A stretch of DNA of 64,000 bases from Pseudidiomarina atlantica (GTDB taxonomy: Bacteria; Pseudomonadota; Gammaproteobacteria; Enterobacterales; Alteromonadaceae): positions 434,001-498,000 of the forward strand of contig NZ_JPIN01000001.1 in the NCBI RefSeq assembly GCF_000753735.1. The letters are read 5' to 3'. The notes under the pieces were generated by a model. The model saw nothing but the letters and a program-made list of their open reading frames with translations, was not told the origin of the DNA and made no database searches. Positions within the stretch are counted from its first letter, which is position 1. Every line of letters begins with the position of its first letter. The translations under genes and the position numbers were made by a program. This document shows, one piece after another, positions 15,083 through 22,847 of the stretch.

Positions 15083-17502
15083 GCGCTTACCTCTTGTGGT
15101 TGCTTGTGGGCGACCGGCTGCCACCCGTTGGCTTTGCGTTGCGTGAGTTGTCCGGGCTGCTCGGGCTGCCACTGCCAAAGATGGAGCCATTCATTGTCGA
15201 TCAACTGCTGTACCATCGGCTGCTCACTGATGACCTTATCGATAGCCGCTTGCTCTGCGGCAATCACCACTGTCAACCTGAGCGGCTCGTGATACCAGTC
15301 CTTACCGTCGTGAATCGATTGCCGCGCCAATCCTATGCGAATATCACCACCATTCCCTTCGAATACCCCGAGCCCATCGGCGACCACGTTATGCAGCAGT
15401 TTATTCCCGCTGCCGAACTGCTGCGGCGCCACCGTCGACGCGTAGTACTGCATATTAATCCAATGTGCCACCACCATCGGCGCCGTCATCAACTGCGTCA
15501 ACACCTGCTGCGATGGGTCTTTACCGTGATCGTAGTCATGCAAAAACACCCGTGCGTCGAAATTACAGCTTCGTGTACGCTCACGCGGCGCAAAAATGAT
15601 CGCCGCATTGCGCGCCAAGCCCCACTCCGGCCGCACCTCAGCCCAACTCCCCGCGCGCCGCTGCAGCGCATCGCTGACAAAGGAAGGGCAGCCCACTTTG
15701 CCGCTGTGTCGCTGCGAGAAAGGGCTGCCCACTTTAGGGGTGGTTCGCGCGGTGGGTGCGGGCTGCGCGTTGAGTCGGATCAGCTGTTCTTGCTGCGCCA
15801 ATTGGTTAGCAGCACCTAGCCACTCACACAATTTTTTTGGCTTTTGCGACGTCAATAAACTTACGGTTTGTTGCGTAGTGTCGTGTAAGGCAGCTAAAAA
15901 TTCGGTGGTCTCAGGAATGTGAATATTGTGCTGCGCAGCAAGCTGCTCGCGCACTTCTTTGTCATTCAGCATTTGCGCTAATACCTGTGCGTTTGCCGCG
16001 CCCGATTGTCCGCCACATGCACCACACTCGAGGCTCGCGGCATGTGGATTATTTTGCGTTGACGCGCTGTGGCCTACGATTAACACTTGCCTTGCGAAAT
16101 CTTGTTTAAGTCCGATACCAGTCAGCGCGTTGGCCGCCAACTGCGCGAGCTCTGATGCCGTTGCAGGTGCGCCGTTTTTTGTGATACGCCAAGGTTGTCC
16201 ATTCATGGCGCCACCAGCAACGCGTTGCAACGGTTGATGCGACAACGACTTTTTCAGCAATTTCCAAGCTTTGGTAATACCGCCCATCTCGACCCAGCCA
16301 TAAGCCCCAGCTGGACTTTCATGGGCACGATGCCAACTGGCAGAACGCCACGTATTGCGCAGCTTTTGTTGGCTTTGCGCATCGCATGCTTGACTGACTT
16401 GCCATTGTGGCGCAAGCAGTCCGGGTAACTGTGGTTTGCTGTAGCCTTGGCTTATTTGATATTCAATCGGCAACCCAAAAAAGCCCGCGAAACCGAACGT
16501 CTGAATCGCCGGTGATTGCGCTTCTAGAGCACGGCGCATTGGTTCTGAACGGACATCAATACAAAATACCGCCTGTAAGTCCTTGCTACCATTGTTATTT
16601 TGCACAGCTGCCGCACCACATAGCTGTTCCGCCAGTTGCTGTTGGTAGGCGCGTTCTTTCTCGCGCAATGCTTGCCACATTGGCTGTTGCTGTTCACGCA
16701 CTTGCGTCTTCAACCGCTCAAAACTTGCCCATTGCACCTGGAATTCGGCGCGTGTTGCGTCACTGACGCTATGCCAGCAGACCAAATCCCACGCTAAGCG
16801 AATCGCTAATAGCTGGTTGAGCTCATCGTTGAAACGCGGCTGTTGCTCGAGATCGCGCTGCCAACGACGTTGCGCAAATACACTGGCCCAGCCGTATAGT
16901 TCATGCAATAGCACCTGTAAATAGACCGGCCATTGGTCGGCATCAAGTGGCAACACCTGAGCTTGCTGATATAGCTCTCGATAGTCATAAGGCAATTTCT
17001 GAAGCTGTTGTTTAACCTTCTTATTATTCAAAAGCAGCTCGATGCCCCGATCGTGACGCGTGATATTCAGCCACTGTTTGTACATGCGCTCGCCGAGGTT
17101 TTCGTCCTGCGCCACTTGCTCCGGATAACTCACCCATAGCGCACAAAACTGACTCATTTGTTGCTGAATTTCGGTCAGCCACGGCAGTGACCGACTCGCA
17201 GTTTCACGCAACCGCCAGCCCTTTACCGCCGCGACCGAACCCCTTAAAAAGGGCAGCCCTCTTTCGGTGGTTTCGGTGCCGTGTAGCATGGGGATATTGA
17301 ACCAAGCCTGTTGCTCGGCGGCGATCTCTTCGATGTGACGGTCGCGCTGCTGCCACCAAGGGTTCACGGCAATCGCGCGGTCGAGTGGCCACACTGGCGC
17401 AACTTCCGCAGTTGCCGCCGCAACGAGTAGCTCTAAGTCTATCTGGTGCAACTGTTCCGGCGCCGCGGCGAGCGAGGTAGACATGGCAGGTGAGGCAGTC
17501 AT
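15079..17502 (-). CDS. dabA: DabA, inorganic carbon transporter subunit (DUF2309)
   Basis: The 807-residue product is the cytoplasmic beta-carbonic-anhydrase-like subunit of the DAB system, which uses ion-motive force to convert CO2 to bicarbonate. Zinc-site motifs are present: AVFCIDVRSEPMRR (Cys, Asp, Arg; about residue 325) and VGHSAST with LECGACGG (His, Cys). The conserved WAEVRPEWGLARNAA lies near residue 618. Two segments come from the dispersed GGGC(A/T)GCCC repeat: about residues 78-88 (ERGLPFLRG) and 586-608 (TPKVGSPF to CPSF). Both keep the frame. The ATG at 17502 follows AAAGGAGC and overlaps the dabB stop by four bases. Confidence 0.9.
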   Translation of the reverse strand: MTASPAMSTSLAAAPEQLHQIDLELLVAAATAEVAPVWPLDRAIAVNPWWQQRDRHIEEIAAEQQAWFNIPMLHGTETTERGLPFLRGSVAAVKGWRLRETASRSLPWLTEIQQQMSQFCALWVSYPEQVAQDENLGERMYKQWLNITRHDRGIELLLNNKKVKQQLQKLPYDYRELYQQAQVLPLDADQWPVYLQVLLHELYGWASVFAQRRWQRDLEQQPRFNDELNQLLAIRLAWDLVCWHSVSDATRAEFQVQWASFERLKTQVREQQQPMWQALREKERAYQQQLAEQLCGAAAVQNNNGSKDLQAVFCIDVRSEPMRRALEAQSPAIQTFGFAGFFGLPIEYQISQGYSKPQLPGLLAPQWQVSQACDAQSQQKLRNTWRSASWHRAHESPAGAYGWVEMGGITKAWKLLKKSLSHQPLQRVAGGAMNGQPWRITKNGAPATASELAQLAANALTGIGLKQDFARQVLIVGHSASTQNNPHAASLECGACGGQSGAANAQVLAQMLNDKEVREQLAAQHNIHIPETTEFLAALHDTTQQTVSLLTSQKPKKLCEWLGAANQLAQQEQLIRLNAQPAPTARTTPKVGSPFSQRHSGKVGCPSFVSDALQRRAGSWAEVRPEWGLARNAAIIFAPRERTRSCNFDARVFLHDYDHGKDPSQQVLTQLMTAPMVVAHWINMQYYASTVAPQQFGSGNKLLHNVVADGLGVFEGNGGDIRIGLARQSIHDGKDWYHEPLRLTVVIAAEQAAIDKVISEQPMVQQLIDNEWLHLWQWQPEQPGQLTQRKANGWQPVAHKQPQEVSA
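15680..15745. repeat. GGGC(A/T)GCCC repeat pair inside dabA
   Basis: AGGGCAGCCCACTTT (15685-15699) and AGGGCTGCCCACTTT (15721-15735) are direct copies differing at the central A/T, followed by AGGGGTGGTT, the outer flank common to the family. The 66 bases stay in frame and end shortly before a conserved tryptophan motif. Confidence 0.75.
17239..17270. repeat. Single GGGCAGCCC arm inside dabA
   Basis: CCCCTTAAAAAGGGCAGCCC plus a following TCTTTCGGTGG stretch match one arm of the dispersed family. It encodes ERGLPFLRG in dabA; the acyl-CoA synthetase copy encodes the very similar GLPFLGV. Confidence 0.7.
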
Positions 17503-18917
17503 GAAGATGCTCCTTTGTGTTGAGAATTGCGCAGCGGCCAAAGCGTCAGCGTTAAGCGGGTGGCCCACTCATCGAGATATAAGCCAGCGTTGAGTGCGAC
17601 AAATAGTTGGCTGCTATGTGCCGATTGCGGACGATAAAGTAACCATAAGTAGACGCTGGTAATGCCAATAAGAACAAGACAAATCCAAACATCGAGTAGC
17701 CAAATGTAGGACGCAGTGCTGAATGTTAGATGCGCGCTCAAGGCCCAGTTAGCCACCAGATAAACGCCAAACCAGGCTGCGGCGACGCATATAGCGCGTA
17801 ATAATTCGCTGATATTAAAGCGCTCAAACATCGTCGAAAGCCATAGTCCGAGCGCTAGGCTCACAGCCAGCCACGGTGCGACATAGCCCAATGATGTGAC
17901 AGCTGATACGCCCAACAGAACCGCAGTAATGACTACAATTAGGCCACCGATAACGGCTTTAAGCGGAGGTAGACCAAGCTGCACAAAACGCTGCCGCTCG
18001 CGTTGCTCCACCGCCGACCCCGAAGTTAAAAATGCATAGGCTTTGTAACAAGAGTGCGCCAATAGATGCAGTGCCGCTAAGGTGTAAAAACCAAGACTAA
18101 TCTCCACCAACATCAAAGCCATTTGCGCTACCGTTGACCAGGCCAAACGCACCTTTACGCTGATGCGTGTCATGGTGACTGCGGCCGCGACTAACATACT
18201 GGTGCCGGCGACGATCGCCAACAACCAACGAGCCACCGCGGCGTCGGCGAGTAACGGCGAAAACTGCAGAAGGAGATAGCCGCCAAGGTTAATGATACCC
18301 GCGTGTAATAGCGCTGAGACTGCGGTGGGCGCTTCCACCACCTGCAAGAGCCAGCCATGAACTGGCAATTGTGCGCATTTCAGCATGGCAACACTAACTA
18401 ACAGTAACATCACCCACTCGCTGACGATGGATGCCGTTGGCGAAAGTTCAGAAATCGAGGTCGCCCCAGTTTGCAGCCAAATGCTTAAAAGTGCGACAGC
18501 TAACATGGTTTCAGCTACCCGCGCAAAGATGAACTTTTTGTGCGCAGCAAGCTGTGCTCGTGGGCGCTCGGGATAGAACAATAGCAGTTTATGCAAGCTT
18601 AAACTTACGCTCACCCAACCAAGCCAAAAGAGTACGAAGTGGTCACTGATCGCAGTAAAGAGAATCGCGATAAGCACCAAGGTCAGCCAACGGTGAAATC
18701 TTACAGACTCAGATTCACCGCGGGTTTGTACCGCAGCGAAGCGCACGACGACCCAGCCGATAAAACTGATCATCGCCGCAAATCCAGCGCTCAAAGGTGT
18801 CAGCGCGAAACCCCAAGCTTGGTACATTGAAGAGTGCGTCAATGATAAAGCGATACTTGTGGTGAAAAAACAAATGCTGAGTAACGCCAAAATGCCTGCG
18901 GTAATGCGCCAACGCAT
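17499..18917 (-). CDS. dabB: DabB, NuoL/MrpA-like proton-conducting subunit of the DAB carbon uptake system
   Basis: The 472-residue product is a polytopic membrane protein of the complex I subunit 5 / Mrp antiporter family, with around a dozen hydrophobic segments. Typical pieces are LPVHGWLLQVVEAPTAVSAL (the antiporter proton-channel motif, near residue 188), ALLHAGIINLGGYLLLQ, and LLAHSCYKAYAFLTSG. Beside DUF2309 it is the membrane partner that couples cation flow to DabA. It is the first gene of a dabB-dabA-Sua5 unit with ATGA overlaps. A divergent LysR gene lies 118 bases away and is the probable regulator. Confidence 0.9.
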   Translation of the reverse strand: MRWRITAGILALLSICFFTTSIALSLTHSSMYQAWGFALTPLSAGFAAMISFIGWVVVRFAAVQTRGESESVRFHRWLTLVLIAILFTAISDHFVLFWLGWVSVSLSLHKLLLFYPERPRAQLAAHKKFIFARVAETMLAVALLSIWLQTGATSISELSPTASIVSEWVMLLLVSVAMLKCAQLPVHGWLLQVVEAPTAVSALLHAGIINLGGYLLLQFSPLLADAAVARWLLAIVAGTSMLVAAAVTMTRISVKVRLAWSTVAQMALMLVEISLGFYTLAALHLLAHSCYKAYAFLTSGSAVEQRERQRFVQLGLPPLKAVIGGLIVVITAVLLGVSAVTSLGYVAPWLAVSLALGLWLSTMFERFNISELLRAICVAAAWFGVYLVANWALSAHLTFSTASYIWLLDVWICLVLIGITSVYLWLLYRPQSAHSSQLFVALNAGLYLDEWATRLTLTLWPLRNSQHKGASS

Positions 18918-19035
18918 GCTGCCTCCGAATATTATTTTTTGTTGGCGGCATTGTGCGTGATTGCTATTGATTATAAAAATACATATATTCTATCTATTCG
19001 TTCACTTAAACAGAACATTTTGGAAGAATTTTGGC

Positions 19036-19920
19036 ATGTCTCGTTTAAATTATCATCACTTGTATTACTTTTGGCGTGTTGCAAAACAGGGCAACTTGAC
19101 TGCAACCGCACAGCAGTTGGCGATTTCACAATCGGCTTTATCTGCGCAGATTAATCAGCTAGAGCACACCATAGGTCAACCGCTTTTTGCGCGCGAAGGC
19201 CGCAGCTTGGTTCTAACCGAACTTGGCCGCACGGTGCTGAACTACGCCGAAGACATCTTTCAGCGCGGCGAAGAGCTACAGCAATTACTGACAGAGGGTG
19301 CGCCAACCGTACCCAGCTTGAGAATTGGCGTACTTTCGAGCATGTCACGTAACTTTATTGATGGCTTCATTCAGCCATTAATTCGACAAAATGACGTTCA
19401 TTTTCAACTTATTGCGCGCCCGCAAAGTGAATTACTTGAACTGCTCGGTCAGCATCAAATTGATATCATGCTTACCAATCGTGAGTTGCCAAGTAACGAT
19501 GATATTGCCTGGCAATCACAACTACTGGCCCGCCAACCAGTGAGTGTCATAGCACCACCTGAACTCGCGCATTTGCCCGCAGCAGTTGACGATGCATACC
19601 GCGAACAGCGCTGGGTGGTACCTTCATACGCTTCACCGTTACGAGCTGCCTTTGAGTCTTTTTGTACGCAGCATCAGTTAGCGCCGAATATCGTCGCCGA
19701 AGCAGACGACATGGCAATGCTCCGATTACTTGCACGGGATAGCGGTGCACTCGCGGTAATGCCCGCCGTCGTCGTGCGCGATGAACTTGTGACTGGCTTG
19801 CTGAGCAAGCGCTTTGACCTGCCAAATTCCTATGAGAACTTCTACGCTGTGACACTCGCCCGAAAGTTTCCGCACCCCCTACTTCCCGCAATTCTGCAAG
19901 CCAAGCATTACCTGACCTAG
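19036..19920 (+). CDS. LysR-family regulator (NhaR-like), divergent from dabBA
   Basis: The 294-residue product has the N-terminal winged helix of LysR proteins (LNYHHLYYFWRVAKQGNLTA, then QQLAISQSALSAQINQLE) and a substrate-binding domain with a LRIGVLSSMSR entry strand. The YHHLYYFW opening is characteristic of the NhaR branch, which responds to sodium in E. coli. Its placement head to head with dabB suggests it controls carbon uptake, perhaps through ion or CO2 status. The ATG at 19036 follows GGAAG. A GGGC(A/T)GCCC repeat lies just after its stop. Confidence 0.85.
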   Translation: MSRLNYHHLYYFWRVAKQGNLTATAQQLAISQSALSAQINQLEHTIGQPLFAREGRSLVLTELGRTVLNYAEDIFQRGEELQQLLTEGAPTVPSLRIGVLSSMSRNFIDGFIQPLIRQNDVHFQLIARPQSELLELLGQHQIDIMLTNRELPSNDDIAWQSQLLARQPVSVIAPPELAHLPAAVDDAYREQRWVVPSYASPLRAAFESFCTQHQLAPNIVAEADDMAMLRLLARDSGALAVMPAVVVRDELVTGLLSKRFDLPNSYENFYAVTLARKFPHPLLPAILQAKHYLT

Positions 19921-19926
19921 CGACGC

Positions 19927-20011
19927 AAAACCACCCCAGAAAGGGCAGCCCTTTTTTAGGTGTTTGCCGCGCAAAAGTGCTAGGATGTGGGCTGCCCTTT
20001 CTTATGGTTTT
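19927..20011. repeat. GGGC(A/T)GCCC repeat between the LysR gene and selO
   Basis: An inverted pair: the left arm has CCAGAAAGGGCAGCCC and the right arm GTGGGCTGCCCTTTCTT, separated by about 35 bases, with outer flanks AACCACCCC and ATGGTTTT. It covers the whole gap up to the selO ribosome site and could act on either transcript. Confidence 0.75.
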
Positions 20012-20026
20012 GGCCAAGGTGAGCTA

Positions 20027-21466
20027 ATGCGAACAGAACAAACTTATGTGCAACTTGATGCGCGCCTGAGTAGTGCGGTAGCACCGACGCCGGTGTTGGA
20101 TCCGCAGTGGATCGCGTTTAATGATGAGCTGGCGGTGCAGCTACAGCTACCTTTAACGCAGCGCGCAACCCCAGAAGGCCTGCAGATTTTCGCCGGCAAC
20201 AGCACTCCTGATTGGGCGCAGCCGCATGCACTTGCCTACGCGGGCCATCAATTTGCTAACTATGTTCCACAGCTGGGCGACGGTCGCGCGGTGCTACTCA
20301 CCGAGGTAGTCGATAAAAACGGACAGCGTTACGATATTCAACTTAAAGGCTCGGGTCGTACACCCTATTCTCGAGGTGGTGATGGGCGTTCTCCGCTCGG
20401 CCCGGTTCTCAGAGAGTACTTAGTAAGCGAAGCGATGCATCACTTAAATGTACCAACGACGCGCGCTCTAGCTGCGGTTGCGAGCGGCGAAATGGTAAAG
20501 CGCGAAAGTATCGAACCCGGAGCGATTCTGACGCGTGTAGCGAAATCCCACTTGCGCGTAGGCACTGCACAGTATGTTTTAGCACTCCAAGAGCGCAAAC
20601 TCCTGAAAGCTTTCGCCGATTATGTCATCCAACGTCACTATCCTGATTGCGCCACTGCCGAGCAGCCGTATCTCGCACTGCTGACGCAAGTGCGCGATAA
20701 ACAAGCCGAGCTGGTTGCGCAGTGGATGAGCCTTGGCTTCATTCATGGCGTGATGAACACCGACAACATGACGCTGTCAGGAGAAACGATCGATTACGGT
20801 CCTTGTGCTTTTATGGAAGCCTATGATCCGCAGAAGGTTTTCAGCTCAATCGACCGGCGTGGGCGTTACATGTACCAAAACCAGCCGCCCATCGGCATGT
20901 GGAATATTGCCCGCTTTGCTGAGACCCTGTTGCCCTTGCTTGAATTGCCAGAACAACAGGCCATCGAGCACGCAAGTGACATCGTCCATGGCTTTGAACA
21001 GGTGTATCAGCAGCATTATCATGCGCGTATGAGCGCCAAATTAGGCCTGGCTCCCGAGCACCCACAAGCAGAGCAATTGCTCGAAGATTACTTACAATTG
21101 ATGCACCACCACCAAGTCGATTTTACGTTAGGCTTTCGCTATTTATCAGATGCGGATGACCAACGCATCGGCGCGCTGTTTCAACAAAGCCCGACGTGGC
21201 AGAAGTGGTATCAACAGTGGCAAACTGCTCACGAAGATCTTAACGCAGCGAAGCAACACATGGCGCAGGTCAATCCGATCTACATTCCGCGTAATCATTT
21301 GGTTCAAGAGGTGATAACTGCAGCTACCAACGAGGGCGATTTGACGCCTTTTAATACGCTTCATCGCGTATTGAAAAATCCGTTCACAGAACATGAAGAA
21401 TACGCTCGGTACAGCAAACCTGCAGTGGCCGAACAGCAAATCACCCGTACCTTTTGTGGCACCTAA
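20027..21466 (+). CDS. selO: Protein adenylyltransferase SelO (YdiU/UPF0061)
   Basis: The 479-residue product belongs to the SelO pseudokinase family, which transfers AMP to Ser, Thr or Tyr of proteins involved in redox control. Visible hallmarks are YAGHQFANYVPQLGDGRAVL, QLKGSGRTPYSRGGDGRSPL (nucleotide-binding loop with Lys and Arg), RVAKSHLRVGT, HGVMNTDNM (catalytic Asn and Asp), and DYGPCAFME. It ends in FCGT, where many homologues carry a redox cysteine. The ATG at 20027 has AAGGTGAG upstream. The gene is single and followed by the terminator of the converging BON gene. Confidence 0.9.
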   Translation: MRTEQTYVQLDARLSSAVAPTPVLDPQWIAFNDELAVQLQLPLTQRATPEGLQIFAGNSTPDWAQPHALAYAGHQFANYVPQLGDGRAVLLTEVVDKNGQRYDIQLKGSGRTPYSRGGDGRSPLGPVLREYLVSEAMHHLNVPTTRALAAVASGEMVKRESIEPGAILTRVAKSHLRVGTAQYVLALQERKLLKAFADYVIQRHYPDCATAEQPYLALLTQVRDKQAELVAQWMSLGFIHGVMNTDNMTLSGETIDYGPCAFMEAYDPQKVFSSIDRRGRYMYQNQPPIGMWNIARFAETLLPLLELPEQQAIEHASDIVHGFEQVYQQHYHARMSAKLGLAPEHPQAEQLLEDYLQLMHHHQVDFTLGFRYLSDADDQRIGALFQQSPTWQKWYQQWQTAHEDLNAAKQHMAQVNPIYIPRNHLVQEVITAATNEGDLTPFNTLHRVLKNPFTEHEEYARYSKPAVAEQQITRTFCGT

Positions 21467-21471
21467 ATCAA

Positions 21472-21506
21472 TAAAAAAAGCCCCGTAAGCTTTACACTTA
21501 CGGGGC
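21472..21506 (-). terminator. Rho-independent terminator of the second BON gene
   Basis: GCCCCGTAAG (21480-21489) pairs perfectly with CTTACGGGGC (21497-21506), followed on the minus strand by a run of T residues. On the plus strand there is no T-run, so it serves the BON gene rather than selO. Confidence 0.85.
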
Positions 21507-21553
21507 ATTGAATGACAACTTTAAGACAACCGTAGGAGAATTCTATCCCACTT

Positions 21554-21916
21554 TCATGACGCGTCGGACTTTACCTGAATGTCGTTCTCCACGTCTTTTA
21601 CGCCTTCAACGTTACGCGCTAAGCGCTCGGCAGTGTCGACATCTTCGGCCTCTTTAACGAAACCACTCAACTGCACCACGCCGTCTTGTGTTTCAACATT
21701 GATTTCCAAGACATTCAAAGCATCGCTGCCAAGAATCGTTGATTTCACTTTAGTGGTGATGGCTGCATCATCGATGTAATCACCCGCCTTATCCATGGCT
21801 GACTGTTCTTGCGGCTGCTCAGCTTGAGTGTCCTGCACATTTGCAGCAATCACGGCTGGGCCAAAAGTTACGGCAAAAATCCCGGCAATCAAACTGGTTA
21901 AACGTAAGTTTTTCAT
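21554..21916 (-). CDS. Periplasmic BON-domain protein (OsmY-like), copy 2
   Basis: The 120-residue product has a signal peptide (TSLIAGIFAVTFGPAVIA, cleavage near ANV) and a BON domain at about residues 48-117 (DDAAITTKVKSTIL, INVETQDGVVQLSGFVK, ARNVEGVKDVENDI). It is similar throughout to copy 1 and shares the 15-base promoter core, an AGGAGG ribosome site and a similar terminator, so the two probably arose by duplication of the whole transcription unit. A role in envelope stress is inferred from the family. Confidence 0.85.
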   Translation of the reverse strand: MKNLRLTSLIAGIFAVTFGPAVIAANVQDTQAEQPQEQSAMDKAGDYIDDAAITTKVKSTILGSDALNVLEINVETQDGVVQLSGFVKEAEDVDTAERLARNVEGVKDVENDIQVKSDAS

Positions 21917-21950
21917 AGTGCACCTCCTGTTGCTGAATCAATTTCGAGTG

Positions 21951-21965
21951 CACTTTCACTATAGC
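21951..21965 (-). promoter_or_regulatory. Promoter core of BON gene 2
   Basis: GCTATAGTGAAAGTG on the minus strand is the same 15-mer as upstream of BON gene 1, 35 bases before this ATG (24 bases in copy 1). It contains a CTATAGT -10-like box. Confidence 0.5.
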
Positions 21966-22011
21966 GAACCCAATTTACATAGTAAGGCGCTTTACATTAC
22001 TTTTGCTTTGC

Positions 22012-22500
22012 TTACAGAACGTTAGGATTTAACTGCCAAATCGTGTAGCTCAAAGCCGCAGCAAAACTCACCCAAACCAGGTAGGGAATGAGCAACAATG
22101 CTGCAGCTTTATTCAGCCGCCAATAACCCACGATGGTGGCAACAATGGCGACCCATAGCGAAATAATTTCGACGAAGCTGACAGCACCCAAGTACCAAGC
22201 GAAGAACAACCAACTCCACAACGTATTCAGCGCGAGTTGGACCAAATTGATTTGGAGTGCGCGCTTCGCCACTCCTTGAAAGCCATACTCACGCCAAACC
22301 AGCCATGCAGCAACGGCCATCATGGTATAAAGCGCGGTCCAAACAGGGCCAAAAACCCAGGTAGGCGGAGCCCACTCGGGAATGATCAACTCACGATAAA
22401 AGACTGGGGCGTTCATCGAGCCCCAGCCACCTAATGCGGCTACAACAAAACTTAGTGCGAGCCAGCCAATTAAGCCACTCATTTGTTTCCATAACGACAT
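22012..22500 (-). CDS. tspO: TspO/MBR family membrane protein
   Basis: The 162-residue product has five membrane helices and the signature residues of the family: WAPPTWVFGPVWTALYTMM near residues 43-61 (the Pro-rich W-x-P-P-x-x-x-F-x-P-V-W motif), NLVQLALNTLWSWLFF, and PYLVWVSFAAALSYTIW. TspO proteins bind tetrapyrroles and respond to stress or light. hemH lies far away at 45 kb. The next gene upstream is 16 bases off, so the two are likely co-transcribed. Confidence 0.9.
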   Translation of the reverse strand: MSLWKQMSGLIGWLALSFVVAALGGWGSMNAPVFYRELIIPEWAPPTWVFGPVWTALYTMMAVAAWLVWREYGFQGVAKRALQINLVQLALNTLWSWLFFAWYLGAVSFVEIISLWVAIVATIVGYWRLNKAAALLLIPYLVWVSFAAALSYTIWQLNPNVL

Positions 22501-22516
22501 GCGATTCCCTTTCTAA

Positions 22517-22780
22517 TTAGCGTTTGTATTGGGTCGGACAGTATCCACGAGACACTGCCGGATCTCTCAGCTGTAAGTGTTTCGTCTTACGAGCGGTTAC
22601 TCTCTTGCGCCACAGCTTGAATGAGCTTGGCTTCAATTCAGTACGCATCAGTTCGATAACCTTGCTCTCATTGAGGCCAAATAAGTGCTCAATTGCTTCG
22701 AACGGGGTGCGATCCTCCCAGGCCATCTCGATAATGCGTGAGATTTCGTCCACGCTAAAGCTTTGACTTTGATTTTTCAT
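22517..22780 (-). CDS. TIGR03643-type small protein
   Basis: The 87-residue product shows the family pattern: EISRIIEMAWEDRTPFEAIE, FGLNESKVIELMRTELKPSS, FKLWRKRVTARKTKH. The N-terminal half resembles a helix-turn-helix and the C-terminal half is basic, so nucleic-acid binding is possible. Its function is not known. It precedes tspO and is divergent from the acyl-CoA synthetase gene. Confidence 0.75.
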   Translation of the reverse strand: MKNQSQSFSVDEISRIIEMAWEDRTPFEAIEHLFGLNESKVIELMRTELKPSSFKLWRKRVTARKTKHLQLRDPAVSRGYCPTQYKR

Positions 22781-22847
22781 GCGTTACCACTTGTAAGAGT
22801 AGTGAATTTGTACGAAATTACGAATGTATCTTCAATTTGGATGAACA

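Noticed and set aside
15076-15819. Long plus-strand frame opposite dabA
   Set aside because: dabA is well supported on the minus strand; this frame is its antisense shadow.
19547-20017. Minus-strand frame opposite the LysR gene
   Set aside because: Its GLPFLG segment comes from the dispersed repeat, and the rest is antisense to a clear LysR gene.
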